Of a stretch of DNA of 64,000 nucleotides, positions 23,284-34,699 are shown one piece after another (within the stretch, counting starts at the first letter, position 1; the number at the start of each line of letters is the position of its first letter). The stretch comes from Guadua angustifolia (lineage: Eukaryota; Streptophyta; Magnoliopsida; Poales; Poaceae). Both the position numbers and the translations under genes were made by a program. The stretch spans positions 36,848,539 to 36,912,538 of the forward strand of contig CM070501.1 of assembly GCA_036346375.1 (NCBI GenBank), given 5' to 3'. The notes beneath the pieces are model-generated. The model was not told the origin of the DNA and ran no database searches. It saw nothing but the letters and a program-made list of their open reading frames with translations.

Positions 23284-23464
23284 TAAAAAAATGCTACAAG
23301 ATGGCTTCTTCCATATGCTGAATTTGTTGGTTAAATTAGTTTCAATTTTAATAGTTAGAAATTTTTAAGACTTTAGAATTATTTGTATTGTGATTTTAGA
23401 AATTTTAAATATTTGTGTTGAATTTGTAATGTTACGAAATAATTGTACAAAATTATACTTGTAT

Positions 23465-24340
23465 AAAGGTTCAAAATCCCGACCAAATTTCGGCCGAGAT
23501 TTCGGATTTTGGCAAGGAACGGGATTTCAAATCCCGGTCAAATAAAAAATCAAATTACTATAGTAAGTTCAGCAAAATTCATCGAAAACTTAGTAATTTT
23601 GACTGGATTTCAATTTTTTTAGACAGAATTTGGGATAATACATCTTAAGAATGTCATCTTCCATGAAAATTTTAGGAAAACCTAAATTTTTTAGATGTTT
23701 TATAAAAATAACGGAAGTAATATTAGATTTTTATAAAAATGCACAAACTTGATCATGCTCTAAAAAATTTATGGTATCATATTTAGCAGTCGAGGATCAT
23801 ACAAAAATAATTTCAAAATAAATGAATTATGTTTGAAAAATCAAAAACAGAAGGAGCATAAATAAGACAGTAATCGTGTCAGAATTTTATAAATTCGCTT
23901 GAGTGTGATCATGATCCAAAATTTTTAGGAGAGCTTAAGCATTGCCTCAGAATCCTTCTTTAAAAGTTTTAAAAATTCTAAACTTGTTTTCATTGCTCAA
24001 TCAAACCTATTGAAGCAATACATGTACTTAGCCTTTATCGGGACAGTAACACTATTAGAATTTTTTAAAATTCCTTAGACCTGCTTATCATCTTAAAATT
24101 TTATAGGAACATTAGTGATGTGTTAAGATGATCCAAAAGAATTAAAAACATTTCTAATATGGTTTGAAGCATTTTTATTTGGTTGAAAATTGTCAAAATT
24201 TCGGCAATTTTAGCCAAAATCTAAAAAATCCCAGTTCAAAAATTCCGGAAATCTCGCTGAAATTTTGAATTTCGGTCGCCTCTGAGATATATTCCGAAAA
24301 TGATATTTGAAACTTTGGTTGTATGTGTGAAGCATAAACC
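23465..24340. repeat. Second, diverged copy of the same AT-rich repeat family
   Basis: It opens with ggttcaaaatcccgacc and tttcggccgagatttcgg, and closes with ttttgaatttcggtcgcc. The interior has the same motif series as the copy at 21.8-23.2 kb (gacagtaacactattagaat, aaaattttatagg, gatgtgttaagatgatccaa). It is shorter and more diverged. Confidence 0.45.
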
Positions 24341-24391
24341 CTAATCGAAAGTTTTATAGTTCAACTGCTCGTTAATACAACTAGCAAGATG

Positions 24392-24411
24392 GCCCGTGCA
24401 CTCGCACGTGC
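24392..24411 (-). terminator. Helitron 3' hairpin
   Basis: The arms gcccgtgc and gcacgtgc pair around actc with one G-T wobble. In Helitrons this palindrome marks the end of rolling-circle transposition. Confidence 0.8.
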
Positions 24412-26039
24412 ATCATTTTTAACGTATATTTCAATGATTTGGTAATATATATGTGATTTTACTTTTTCAAAAATAGATCATTGCAGAAGTCTATTTGTGA
24501 TATTTTCATATTATATGAGAGAACATATTTCGTTTCCTAATATTTGTCACATGAGACCGAAACTTTCTTCTATAAATACTTACATAGCAAAACAGTAAAC
24601 GTAATATAACATAACATTTTTCATTTATATCATCATCTCTCAATTTTATTATTGCAATGCTTATCTCTTTCTTTCAATAACTTTTTTAGTGCACATCACA
24701 TTGCTTATGCGAGTATAGCTAGGTGAACACATGTTGATATATCATCCTCTTAATCTCTCCATTCCATGAAGGCCCACCAAATAAAGAATCAAAATATTTT
24801 CTTTTTCCTTTAAGATTTTTTTAGCATATCTATATATTCTTTGTGACGGTAAAAAAATCGACTTCGACTTTATTACATAATAATTAAGAATATATATATA
24901 TATATATTCCTTTCCTTATTTTTTTATCAAATTGGCATATTTCTAAAGTTTTAATTCTAAATAAAACCAAAATTTATATTTTTCACTTAGTATGGAATTA
25001 AAAACAATCCTTAAATTCCATTTTTAATTATTTTCTTAATTTTGTTGTTATTTTTATTTAATTTTGAATTTTAGATTTTAATTTAATGTTCATATGAAAA
25101 TCAACTGGATATTTTTTATTATGAATTTTTGTTCATTTTTATTATACTTGGCATAAACTCTTTCTTTTAGTCTAAACCATTATAACTCGAGTACGCTAGA
25201 TAGACCATTATATATTTTTCTTAAATAATAATACTGCATTGCTACTATAGTTTAATTTAGTTAGGATCCACCCATTTTTTTGTTTTTTTATCCTGAATCT
25301 ATGTTAATTCTCATTTTCATTCTTTATTTAATTTAGCATCCATTTTATGTTACAATTCATATACAAACCCAATTGCTAATTTTTCTTCCGAATTTAAGGT
25401 ATGCATAGGTTTTAATTTGGAGTTCATATGAAAGTTAAATGGCTAATTACCTTTTATTTTTTATTCCTAAATTCTATTAGTTTTTCTTGCACTTGATATG
25501 AACTCTTTCTTCTGATCTAAGCCATTAATGTTACTGATATAAATAAAAATAACATGTAATATTCAAGGCACCTCCTTCATTTTTAGTGCAAGAAAATTCC
25601 ACAATAATCCTAAAAAAGAAAAATTGTAGAAATTCTTATATTAATCGAAAGAAAAAGAGAAAGATGTTAACCACTTATTTTGGTGGAGCCATAGTATAAC
25701 GGTGCAAGTTAATCATATATAAATATTAGAGTATTATAACAAATACAGTTGTATTTCAATTATAGAAAGTAAAGTTGTATATTAAAGATAATTATATCAT
25801 AATATCTAGCCGTATTGCTGTGGGGGGTAAATATGCTAGTTTAATTTGAACCGAATGATACACAAGATGTAATATTTGATATTCGTGAATAATCATGTAT
25901 CAGATGTACTTATTGCATAAAGATGTTTTGCTTGTGAAGAAATTGGAGAATGGTGGTAGTGGAAATCAAATGTGGTCACCAATTTCTTAAAGGTATTATA
26001 CACTTTTTCCCCATGACTTTTATTTTTCAATCCTATTAT

Positions 26040-26790
26040 GGACCTTTGTTTAACCTAAGCTAAATTCGATCTCAATCTTGTGTTCCCTAGCCTGTGCCAA
26101 ACGAAGCTCTCATTGTTGAGCAAAGGCCAGCTGTCGTCTAGACTATAGAGCACACCTCCTATCACCCTCCTTTGGTTGTTGTCCACAGTCATAATTTTGC
26201 ACACTGTCGCACAAGTGAGTAGATCAAGGTCTAGTTCAGGTCCATGAAGATGTAGATGGTTGTCTTCAACTTGGACGCCAGCTGGGCCATGGACCTTACT
26301 GGCTGTGAGACTACAGAGGATGGCTAGCAACAATAGTAATCGAATTGGAATGAGTATGAATGAATGTGATTCGTTTTGATTTGTTCCAAACTAATTAGTA
26401 ATCAGAGTTATTTTAGTAATTATAAAAAAAATATGATAATACATCCTCAATTTGACGAAAGACATGTTCTTTACATCATAACACAACCATTCTCAATTTG
26501 ATGAACGACATGTTCTTTACGTCATAACACAATGATCGAATTCTTATCTCTGTGAGGTCAATTGTCCTAATTCGGTTGCAACCATTACTTGATTTAATTG
26601 AAAGCAGCCTAGATTGGACTCCGGGGTGGTGGCGCTCGAGTCCAGCATCATGGCAATGTGGATCATCGGTGAATCTATGCACACCATGCCCGTTGGAGAC
26701 CCTGATGTCTCCCAAAACTTTAGCAGCTCCACACCAATGGCCCAAGCTATGGCTGCCACGACAAGGATGGATGTTGGTGGTTAGATTAAC
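26040..26790. other. Two GC-richer islands inside the Helitron, possible captured host DNA
   Basis: 26050-26335 and 26560-26790 are clearly GC-richer than the AT-rich Helitron body. The second reads on the plus strand as a smooth frame around ALESSIMAMWIIGE and MPVGDPDVSQNFSS. The first has a 92-codon minus frame. I recognise no family. Gene-fragment capture is common in grass Helitrons, but here it is inferred only from composition. Confidence 0.35.
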
Positions 26791-26890
26791 AATATGTAGT
26801 TAATTCTTTTACTGTATTTAGCATGACTCTTTCTTTTAATCTAAGCTGTTATAATTTGGGTCCGTTAGATATACAGTTTGATGCTTTTTC

Positions 26891-27320
26891 TTTAAATAAT
26901 AGCATCCAATGGCTAATATAGTTCAAGTTAATTAGGGTTCACCAAATTAAGGTTCAGATGTTTTACTTTTTTTGAGAATCTATTGTATATTCCTATTTTT
27001 AATAAAAGATTCGATGGCAATTGTAATTAGAATCCATCAGATTAAGGGCCAGATGTTTTACTTTTTTATGAGAATTTCTAGCTATTTCTCTTTTTTCTTA
27101 ACTACTCTTTAAATAATAGCATCTAATGGCTGATATAGTTCAAGTAAATTAGGGTTCACCAAATTAAGGGTATGTTTTGCTTTTTTTGAGAATTTATATT
27201 ATATTTCTATTTTTAATAAAAGAACTGATGGCGATTCTAATTAGGGTCCACCAGATTAAGAGCCAGATGTTTTGCTTTTTTATGAGATTTTCTAGTTATT
27301 TCTCTTTTTTTTCTTAGCGA
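26891..27320. repeat. 217-bp tandem duplication near the Helitron 5' end
   Basis: Copy 1 starts at 26891 and copy 2 at 27108, both with tttaaataatagcat. They share gttcaccaaattaagg, tatttctatttttaataaaa and gatgttttacttttttatg-like words in the same order. Divergence is modest. Confidence 0.85.
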
Positions 27321-27348
27321 CTCTCACAAGCTTTTAATATATAATAGA

Positions 27349-28497
27349 TAGCAAAAGCCTTTAATAGCGTATCAGGCCGTGAACTCGACTCGATCCAAGT
27401 TGCTCCGAACCTAATTCATCCAGTGGCAAACACACTACACCTACGAAAAAAAAACCCGCCGTAGCAAAAACACTGATTTGCACTGTAGGAAAGCTACTGT
27501 ACCGATGGATCTACATTGTTCACTTGTAATCTAACGGTTGAGAATCGCCGACGGCGGGGATACTGTGCTTCTTAGAGCAAAGGCAGCGGATACGACTCAG
27601 AGAGAAATCCTCTGAAGAAGTGAACGGCAACTCTTTCAAAACTTAGCAATTCGTATTTGAGATCAGTCTAAGGCCACGAGAGGAGCAACTTGATTCTGCC
27701 GGAAGAGGTAACAAAGTGAGCAAACCTTACTTTCCCAATTGAGCTAAACACCTAACTAGGTATAGTAGGCACTACTAGTATGCTAGCCGGCATGACAAAC
27801 AAGGAGGGGTTCTGTCCTTGTTGGCTAAGTGTACATACAAACAGAGCTGAATCAGGGGAGGTGCCAGTCAGCTCTTAGAAACTGGATTATCACTGCAATT
27901 ACTACCGTCAATATATCGTCGGCAATGGAGCGACCACGACGCGGCCGGACGGCCAGGTCCGTACTTCTGCGGCTAGAATTGATCCATCACGCGGTTAGTT
28001 GTCCCGTCTGCCTCCAGGGCGAAGCTATGCGAGCACCTGGCTGCGCCGCTTGCCTCGGAGGCGAAGGAAACTCAAAAGAAACCGCACCGAATCGTCGTGC
28101 TTGGCCGCGATTCGCGTCGCCATCCCGTCACATATCGTCGGGGGAAAAGGGCGCGAATGGCCACGTCGAAATCTCAAATACCTGCACCGCTTTCCACCAA
28201 CGTGCCCCGCGACTTTGCCCCCACACGACTCGACAGACATCCGAATCGGCCACTCTGTCCGCTGCCCACTGGCTGCACCGCGCGCGAGCGCCAAGCCCAG
28301 TTGCCCACGTCTGGAAACCTATAAGCCTAAGCAAACAACTAGTAAAACATCCAAATCAAACATTAGCGCGCAGCTGCTTAGCTTGTAAGGCCAAACACTA
28401 AGCTAAGCACGCCCAAACCAAACCGCGCCATCTCACCAACCAACACGCCGAGGAGAGGAGCGGGCGCGCGAATATCGAATTATCGGCGGAGACGGTT
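27349..28497 (+). other. Upstream region of the RING-H2 gene
   Basis: After the Helitron the DNA is mixed; from about 27890 it becomes GC-rich. Long open frames occur on both strands (for example 27829-28401, +) but they reflect GC richness. A weak TATA-like ctataagcc lies at 28319-28327. No separate gene is supported. Confidence 0.45.
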
Positions 28498-29142
28498 ATG
28501 TCGGGGAACGTGAAGGACCCGGGGTCCGCGTGGTTCGGCGGGGGGGTGAGGAGCCCGTCGGCCGGGCCGAGCCGCAACGTGCGGCTCATCGCCACCGCCG
28601 TCGCCGCGTTCGTGTCCGTGCTCGGTGTCGTCCTCTTCCTGCACCTCTACATCTGCCATGTCCGCCGCCGGAACCGCCGGCGGGCGGCGACCGCTGCCGC
28701 AGCGCCGAAGGGCGGGCTGGAGCCATCGGCCATTGCGGCGCTGCCGACCGCGGCATGCGGGAAGATGGGCGACTCGGGCTGCAGCGAGTGCGCCATCTGC
28801 CTCGGCGCCGTGCAGGAGGGGGACGCGGTGCGCGTGCTGCCCGCCTGCGTCCACGTGTTCCACGTCGCCTGCGTCGACACGTGGCTCGCGTCCAGCTCGT
28901 CGTGTCCGGTCTGCCGCGCCGAAGTGGAGCCACCACCGCCGACAACCGCGGCAGGGTCGGTGCAGGAGCGGCAGGACGTGGAGAAGGAGGCGGGCACCTC
29001 GGCGCCGGCGCGGGGGCTCGGCGCGTCGCTGATGAAGATACTTAGCAGGGAGAGGCCGTCGGCGCGGAGGCCGCAGCGCGACCACGCCGTGGAAATGGAA
29101 GACTTGGAAAGACAGCAGCCGCAGCCGCAGCCGCAGCAATAA
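28498..29142 (+). CDS. ATL-type RING-H2 E3 ubiquitin ligase
   Basis: This intronless 214-codon gene has the layout of the plant ATL family, membrane-anchored ubiquitin ligases that pass ubiquitin from an E2 to substrates, often in defence or stress signalling. A single hydrophobic segment lies at about residues 29-52, followed by basic residues (VRRRNRRR) that would face the cytosol. A GLD-like box is at 73-82 (GLEPSAIAAL). The RING-H2 domain spans 98-139 with ligands Cys98, Cys101, Cys117, His119, His122, Cys125, Cys136 and Cys139, including the conserved DTWL and CPVCR. The C-terminus is disordered and ends in QPQ repeats. The first ATG is used. GC content is very high, usual for intronless grass genes. 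The exact ATL member and its substrate are unknown. Confidence 0.93.
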   Translation: MSGNVKDPGSAWFGGGVRSPSAGPSRNVRLIATAVAAFVSVLGVVLFLHLYICHVRRRNRRRAATAAAAPKGGLEPSAIAALPTAACGKMGDSGCSECAICLGAVQEGDAVRVLPACVHVFHVACVDTWLASSSSCPVCRAEVEPPPPTTAAGSVQERQDVEKEAGTSAPARGLGASLMKILSRERPSARRPQRDHAVEMEDLERQQPQPQPQQ

Positions 29143-32100
29143 CATGCTGTGAATGAATAGTTTTTCTTACTCCTTTTCCTCTCTGTCTCGGTCATTTTCT
29201 GCTTGATTTGTACTTGTAGCATTTTCTTATTTAGGTATTGATGCTTGTAGCTGTGGATGCAGCTTACCCTTATTTGAGCACAGAAGGGAAAGTGTGTAAA
29301 AGCGCTGTTAGAATTTGTCAGGCAAAGTGCTTTCCCTGTTCAGTGCTTGTTCACATGAGGAGGAAGGCACATGGGTTTACAGAGGATTCAGTGAATCCAT
29401 AGCTTGTTCTCTGAAGTTGTGGTCGACGCCTTTGCAATGTTTTTGCAATTATAAGCTGCATGAGGTGCAACTTTTTGTAAATATATAGATTGCATGATCA
29501 TGACCACATGAAAAGCTGGAGTAGTATTATCTATTTACCTATCACTACATGCGATCGAGCGAGAAGCTGCACGAGTGAAATAAGAAACCTTTTAACATGC
29601 CTTAGTGATACTAAAATTTACATTAAGATAGTATCAAGAGATATCAAAATATCTCAACATAAATTTCGGTACTCTCGAGGATGATAAAAAATCTATTTTT
29701 GCAAACATATAGATTGCATGATTTTTTTTTTTTGCGAGGATAGGTTGCATGATCATGACCACAGGAAAATGGAATTTCTAGGATATGCCACTCTCTAAAG
29801 TTAAATTTCAGGATATGTCACTTTCATGTCTCTGGTTGACACGTGGACCCAAGACCCAAAGCAGTGTGGTGCTCATTTAGGGAGATAAAAACAGGGTGCG
29901 AGTGATACCGGATAAGTTTACGACTACTAGAATGGAATGGAAGCACTACCCATGGATGATATGCATATGCAAGCTGATGATCAACGTGTTGATTTCGCTA
30001 ACACTTTTTTAACATTTCAGTATAGTATGAGCCTATCAGTACGCAGTACGATCGCAAGTGCTTCTAATCAATGGAAAATAGTGGCGCATGAGCCAAATAC
30101 TAGCAAGCACCAACCAGCTTCAGAGTGAAAATATGTTCCATGTGTAGCCATCATGCGAGGACTCGACGTATCGGCTCTCTGCCCCTTTACCGTCTGCTGG
30201 AGAAAAAGCAGGCACGGGAGTGATCTTCCGACGCAAAAGCTGCGAGCTGTGACTCGGAAAGTCGCCGATTACGTCCGCCGTGCCGGGGGAAGTCGGTTGG
30301 ATGGCCGGAAAAAATATACGAGCCGAGGGGTGGTTGGATGGGGCCAGGCATCCATCCACAAGGTACGAAGCAATCCGGCTCGAGTTCCATACACGGCCTC
30401 TACGGTGCAGTGTGGACTTCAATTTCGCAGTCTTTGTGTTCGTGCAAGATAAACATGTCTGAGTTCACCCCACTTCGACATTACCCTGATATTTAATGAC
30501 TGGTGATCTTGGGCAGTAAACAAATTTTAGTCATCTGGGTAGTACAAAATCTTGAAAAACATGAAGTCTATGGTCATATATTTAGAAGTGAAACTGCAAT
30601 CTCGACCAATCGAGGGCACTAGGATTTTAGCAGGAATAGATTCGCCCATTCAAGATCAAAAGCAAGATAAGGTTCACTAGCTTCGCTTGATTAATGCCAC
30701 CATAAACCGTAGGATAACAGTGCTGAGGATAATGATATCACGTTAGGAGTAGGTCTATTCAGACCTTTTTCACTTAGTGATGATCAAATTCTGGATAATC
30801 CCTCTATTGAGACAAACAATATCTGATACACTACAGCTGAGGCACGAGATGGAAAGCAAATATAGTAGCATCACGAACTATTAAAAAAAACATGTAATGG
30901 CAACGTAACTGTAATGAACGAGAAAATCAGCAGATCTGAAAACCAGAACTCGACTCGAACATATATAGCGCATCAATCACCAAATATGACTAGGAACTCC
31001 ACACATAATTTCTACGCTGCATCGACCATACAGTGAACAAATTGATGCATCTTCATGTACATGGAAGCATGATTCAGATGTTGGGGACTGGGGATGGAAG
31101 GACGAGCTACAGTGTGAAAATTCCACAGCAAGTGATCGAATTAGCAGCAAGTTATAAATTCAGAGAACGGTTAAATACTCAAGATTCTATCTCATATCAG
31201 CTTCAGAGAACACTTGTTGCAAAAGTTCAGCCTTCCGCTGTTCGTTAACTGGGCATGTTAACTCTTTTGCACATACTGCATCAAAGCAACCGGAGAGCTG
31301 CATGTTGGGTGTAATGAGAAGGGATTTCAAAGTGCTACTAGCTAATACTTGTAGAGTATGGAAAGCTTGCAATACTGCTATTTACGCAAAACACAAAGCT
31401 GAATAGTTGTGTTCTTGCAATTCAGGTCATGTGACCCAGAGGAGTCAAGGTAACTTACGAATTGAAAGACAATCCTGGAGTAGAGATGCAGCTCAGTAAA
31501 AACATCAGAAGAGGCTAACTGGGTGAAGTTCGGCTTGTTGAGGCAACGTATAACAAAAATGCAGTTTTAGCAGCTGGAGTAGTTGATTTCTGATATGAAG
31601 TTGTTCATTTGTAGGACAAGACAATTAACTACTCAATGCACTGTTGTATATCCTGAAGGTGTCTGAAGTGCTAACATGTTGAATGGTCTAGCTCTGCAAA
31701 TTGACAAGGTCTCTTAGCTAACGAAAGAGAAAAAGATATTAACGTTGACCGACCAGTACCAAAGAGTATAGCTAGGCCAGAAACTGACGGAACGATGATG
31801 ACTTCTTGCTGACACTGAAATACTCACGGATGGGAGCATCGCCACGTGAAGCATTTTGTTGTGGATTGGAAACTACTAAAAACTACTATGGGGCGCTAGT
31901 AGTTTTCATTTTTTACGGCAGGACAGAAGAGGTGCTGCTGAGTTGTGCTGCAAAGTCATCCAAGGATTAGAGGATAAAAAATACTCACAGTACCCACAGA
32001 CTACAACTATTCCAAGTATTTAACTACTTGCCAGAATGAAGCTGGAGACATGTTAAATGGTATATAACTAAGCTATGCCAAAGTACAGAAACTCTGACAA

Positions 32101-32809
32101 ACAGTATGGTGCCAAGTGAAGCACTATGATGACAGACAGTAAGGTGGAGATGGCATAGTTAAGTAGGGAGAAATACACTTTTAGCTAATCCGTCAGCATT
32201 AGCAGTTGCTGCCCCTAAACTGAATAGTCAAGAAAAATGAGCATCCCAGCCCCCGAACTGATCAATAAAAGAGGACTCGATCTGTAATTGCACAAAGCAG
32301 TGCAAAACAAAATGTTTCAAAGACATTTTTAAGGTGCAAAATGTATATTTGTGGTCAAGTCATCAACAGAAGTGACACTGACACATAAACGACATGGCGA
32401 TTGACTGGAAACCATAACACCAAGAAACATCGGCTATTGAATTTACAATAAGGAGGGTGGGGATGGTTTAGTAGTTTGGTGCTAACCGATAGTCAGTACA
32501 AGCTAGCTAGAGAGTAGAGGGTAAGAAGAAGACAACCTCATAGGCAACTGCCTCCTTCGCAGAACAGATTCACACAAAACACAGCCTTTGTCATCACATA
32601 ACATTCAACGCTAAGTCATGATAGTACTAAGTTGCATATTTTTACCATCACAAAACAAACAATAACAGCTATTTGGTAGCATCAGGACAAACACCGTCTA
32701 GTGTCCTTTCACTTCAGCACATAAACCATTTCACTACTAGAAAAGTCGTCCAACCTATCGACAGAAGCATGAGTTGATTTGAAGTTAGCCATCACCTGAA
32801 ATGTAGAAT
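29143..32809. other. Long intergenic stretch, no supported gene
   Basis: Mostly AT-rich. It includes the 3' UTRs of both flanking genes, a MITE-like piece near 29770-29850 (ggatatgccactctctaaag and ggatatgtcactttcatg), and a GC-richer patch at 30120-30460 with overlapping chance frames. I see no domain or splice structure. Confidence 0.45.
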
Positions 32810-34666
32810 TCATAGTTGAGGACTATCATTGTTGAGATCTGGAACCTTCAGTCTTTTCACTTTATTGTTCAGGTCTGTCATCCTTGTTGCCAGCCCTGTA
32901 ATCTGCTCAGCACATTCTGTACACTTCGCAAGCCAGTGTTTTTGAAGCCCATTAATCATCTGACGGATACGCAGCTGCTGCCTCCTACAAATGTGATTCT
33001 GCTCATCAGCCATGACAAGAACCTCTGAAGATGACTCACCACCTTCCCCACACAACATCCTGCTCCTGTACTCCAGAAATGCAGCAGAAGACTTCTGAAA
33101 CAACTTTTCGTATTGATGAACAGTGCAGAGCATCGCCTTCATATCCTGCTCGAGTCTACAAATTGTGGCGTGCCTTCCTTGAAGCTCCTCCAGTATATCG
33201 TTCTTGGTAGATGCGATAATATAATCCTTTTCCATCAGCATCTCCCTCATGCGCAGTACTGCAGCTTGAGTGTCCATGAAAGCCTTTTCCTTATCCAAGA
33301 CCGCATCCTTCATGTTAGGGACGGAAGCTAGGATTTGCTGTACGCAGGAATGGAAGTGCGGAGGAGATTGGTCAACTATGAAATTGAAAGGACCATTTCC
33401 GATGACAGGAGGGCTAGGACCAGCACCGACATTGCCGTTGCCATCAGCTTCTTCGTCTTCAATTTCAATCACAAGTTGCTGATTCGATCCAGGTTGGGAC
33501 TTGGTCCGAAAGATGACGTTCTGAAGGCTTGAGGAGTCGTCTTGCTCATCCATTGTCCGGAGGAGGCTAAGGAAAGATGAATCATCAGTAGAACTCTGAT
33601 ATTTGGCACTCCCACCAACAACTCCTTTCCCTCCAATGCCTTCCATCTCAAAACCCAAAACCTTGACATCTGAGGGCAAGCATTTCTGTGATTCAAGATC
33701 ACAATTTCCCTTGGTCATTCCATGAATCCCTTCCCCCTCCTCCACAATTGCACTCTTGTAATCCACAAAAACGACACCAGTAACATCTTTGCCCTTTCCA
33801 AACACTGGCATCTCCTCCAAGTCCCCAATGTTCTGGCTTATCCCAGAAACCAAACCCTCCTCCACCTCTACTTTTGTTGCCCGGCTTTGATCATTGCGGC
33901 TGTCTCCAGGAATCAAGCTCTCCCCAATGTTCTGGCTTGCTCCAGAAACCAACCCCACCTCCACCACCTCAGCTCCTGCTGCCCGGCATTGATCATTGCT
34001 GCTGTTTTCATGAAGCAAGCTCTCCTCTCCCACCCCAACTTCACTGCAATCCACCAAACGCTCATCCGTCCTCTGGCATTGCTGCAACATCAAGCCTTTC
34101 CTCCTCTTCCCAAGGGGTAACCTTCCATCAACCTCGGCGAAAAGCTCCCGCCTTTGGCACTCCATCAAACGGAGGAGGTGCGGCGCGTAGCGCCGTGGCT
34201 CCCCGGTCACCACCTCCCTCTCCACCACCGCCCAAACCAACAGGCCCCAGTCCACCGCGTGCGCCTTCCCCTGCTCCACCAGCCGCAAGGCCGCGGCGAC
34301 CTCCTCCGGCGCCGGCCCGCCATCTCCTCCAGCCCCCAGCAGCACCCGATCGTTGACGAACCCCCTCACGGCGGCGATCGCCTCCGCGGAAGAGAACACG
34401 GCCGCGTCCACCTCCGGGGCGAGGGCAACCGGGCCCAGCGGCAGCGCGAGGGCGGACGCGAGGTCAGCGGGCGAGGCGGAGACACAAGCACCGCCGAGGG
34501 AGACGGTAATGCGGCCGGAGTCGAGGTCGACGGTGGCGGCGAGGTCGAGCCCGTCGATTGGGGCGGCGGGGAGGTCGAGCCGCGCGAAGCCCCCGAGGCC
34601 GAGGGCGCCGAGCAGCGCCGCGACGTCGCCGCCGCCGTCGTCCCTCTTGCGCGTGCGGGGAGGCAT
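32810..34666 (-). CDS. Plant protein of unknown function with C-terminal coiled coil
   Basis: A single open frame of 618 codons on the minus strand; I do not recognise the family with certainty. The N-terminus is basic (MPPRTRKRDDG), then comes an Ala/Leu/Gly-rich domain to about residue 180. A short basic patch (GKRRKG) could help nuclear entry. The middle is acidic and disordered, and contains a 33-residue tandem repeat (GLVSGASQNIG and GLVSGISQNIG). From about residue 450 the sequence is helical and heptad-like (EKAFMDTQAAVLRMREML and onward), with two Cys residues in CTECAEQ, ending NNDSPQL. The start is the first ATG, 16 bases downstream of a telo-box. Length, low internal repeat and steady codon use argue for a real gene. 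A nuclear scaffold or regulator is possible but not shown. Confidence 0.8.
   Translation of the reverse strand: MPPRTRKRDDGGGDVAALLGALGLGGFARLDLPAAPIDGLDLAATVDLDSGRITVSLGGACVSASPADLASALALPLGPVALAPEVDAAVFSSAEAIAAVRGFVNDRVLLGAGGDGGPAPEEVAAALRLVEQGKAHAVDWGLLVWAVVEREVVTGEPRRYAPHLLRLMECQRRELFAEVDGRLPLGKRRKGLMLQQCQRTDERLVDCSEVGVGEESLLHENSSNDQCRAAGAEVVEVGLVSGASQNIGESLIPGDSRNDQSRATKVEVEEGLVSGISQNIGDLEEMPVFGKGKDVTGVVFVDYKSAIVEEGEGIHGMTKGNCDLESQKCLPSDVKVLGFEMEGIGGKGVVGGSAKYQSSTDDSSFLSLLRTMDEQDDSSSLQNVIFRTKSQPGSNQQLVIEIEDEEADGNGNVGAGPSPPVIGNGPFNFIVDQSPPHFHSCVQQILASVPNMKDAVLDKEKAFMDTQAAVLRMREMLMEKDYIIASTKNDILEELQGRHATICRLEQDMKAMLCTVHQYEKLFQKSSAAFLEYRSRMLCGEGGESSSEVLVMADEQNHICRRQQLRIRQMINGLQKHWLAKCTECAEQITGLATRMTDLNNKVKRLKVPDLNNDSPQL
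33823..34020 (-). repeat. 99-bp in-frame tandem repeat within the coiled-coil protein gene
   Basis: The word ccccaatgttctggctt recurs at 33823 and 33922, a 99-bp period (33 codons), with matching flanks. It encodes two similar acidic segments. Confidence 0.85.
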
Positions 34667-34681
34667 GGAGGATTGCTCGGG

Positions 34682-34690
34682 TTAGGGTTT
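34682..34690 (-). promoter_or_regulatory. Telo-box (AAACCCTAA) just upstream of the start codon
   Basis: On the coding strand the 9-mer aaaccctaa lies 16 bases before the ATG of the 618-residue protein gene. Telo-boxes are common near transcription starts of plant growth and translation genes. Function here is inferred. Confidence 0.55.
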
Positions 34691-34699
34691 GTGGCTGGG

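Larger units (their letters stand above)
24381..27348 (-). mobile_element. Non-autonomous Helitron (2,968 bp)
   Basis: On the minus strand the 5' end reads TCTATTATATATTAAAAGC, close to the canonical Helitron start. It is preceded by A (complement of T27349). The 3' end is CTAG (24381-24384), followed by T (complement of A24380), which fits insertion between A and T. A hairpin (24392-24411) ends seven bases before the CTAG, as the family requires. There are no terminal inverted repeats and no target duplication, also as expected. No Rep/helicase frame is present, so it depended on an autonomous partner. Confidence 0.85.

Noticed and set aside
27829..28401. 190-codon plus-strand frame before the RING-H2 gene
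   Set aside because: It lies in GC-rich promoter-side DNA where several frames on both strands stay open. There is no domain, and the residue mix changes at random along its length.
28480..29222. Long frames antisense to and overlapping the RING-H2 gene
   Set aside because: High-GC shadows of the real frame; none shows a motif, while the plus frame has all eight zinc ligands.
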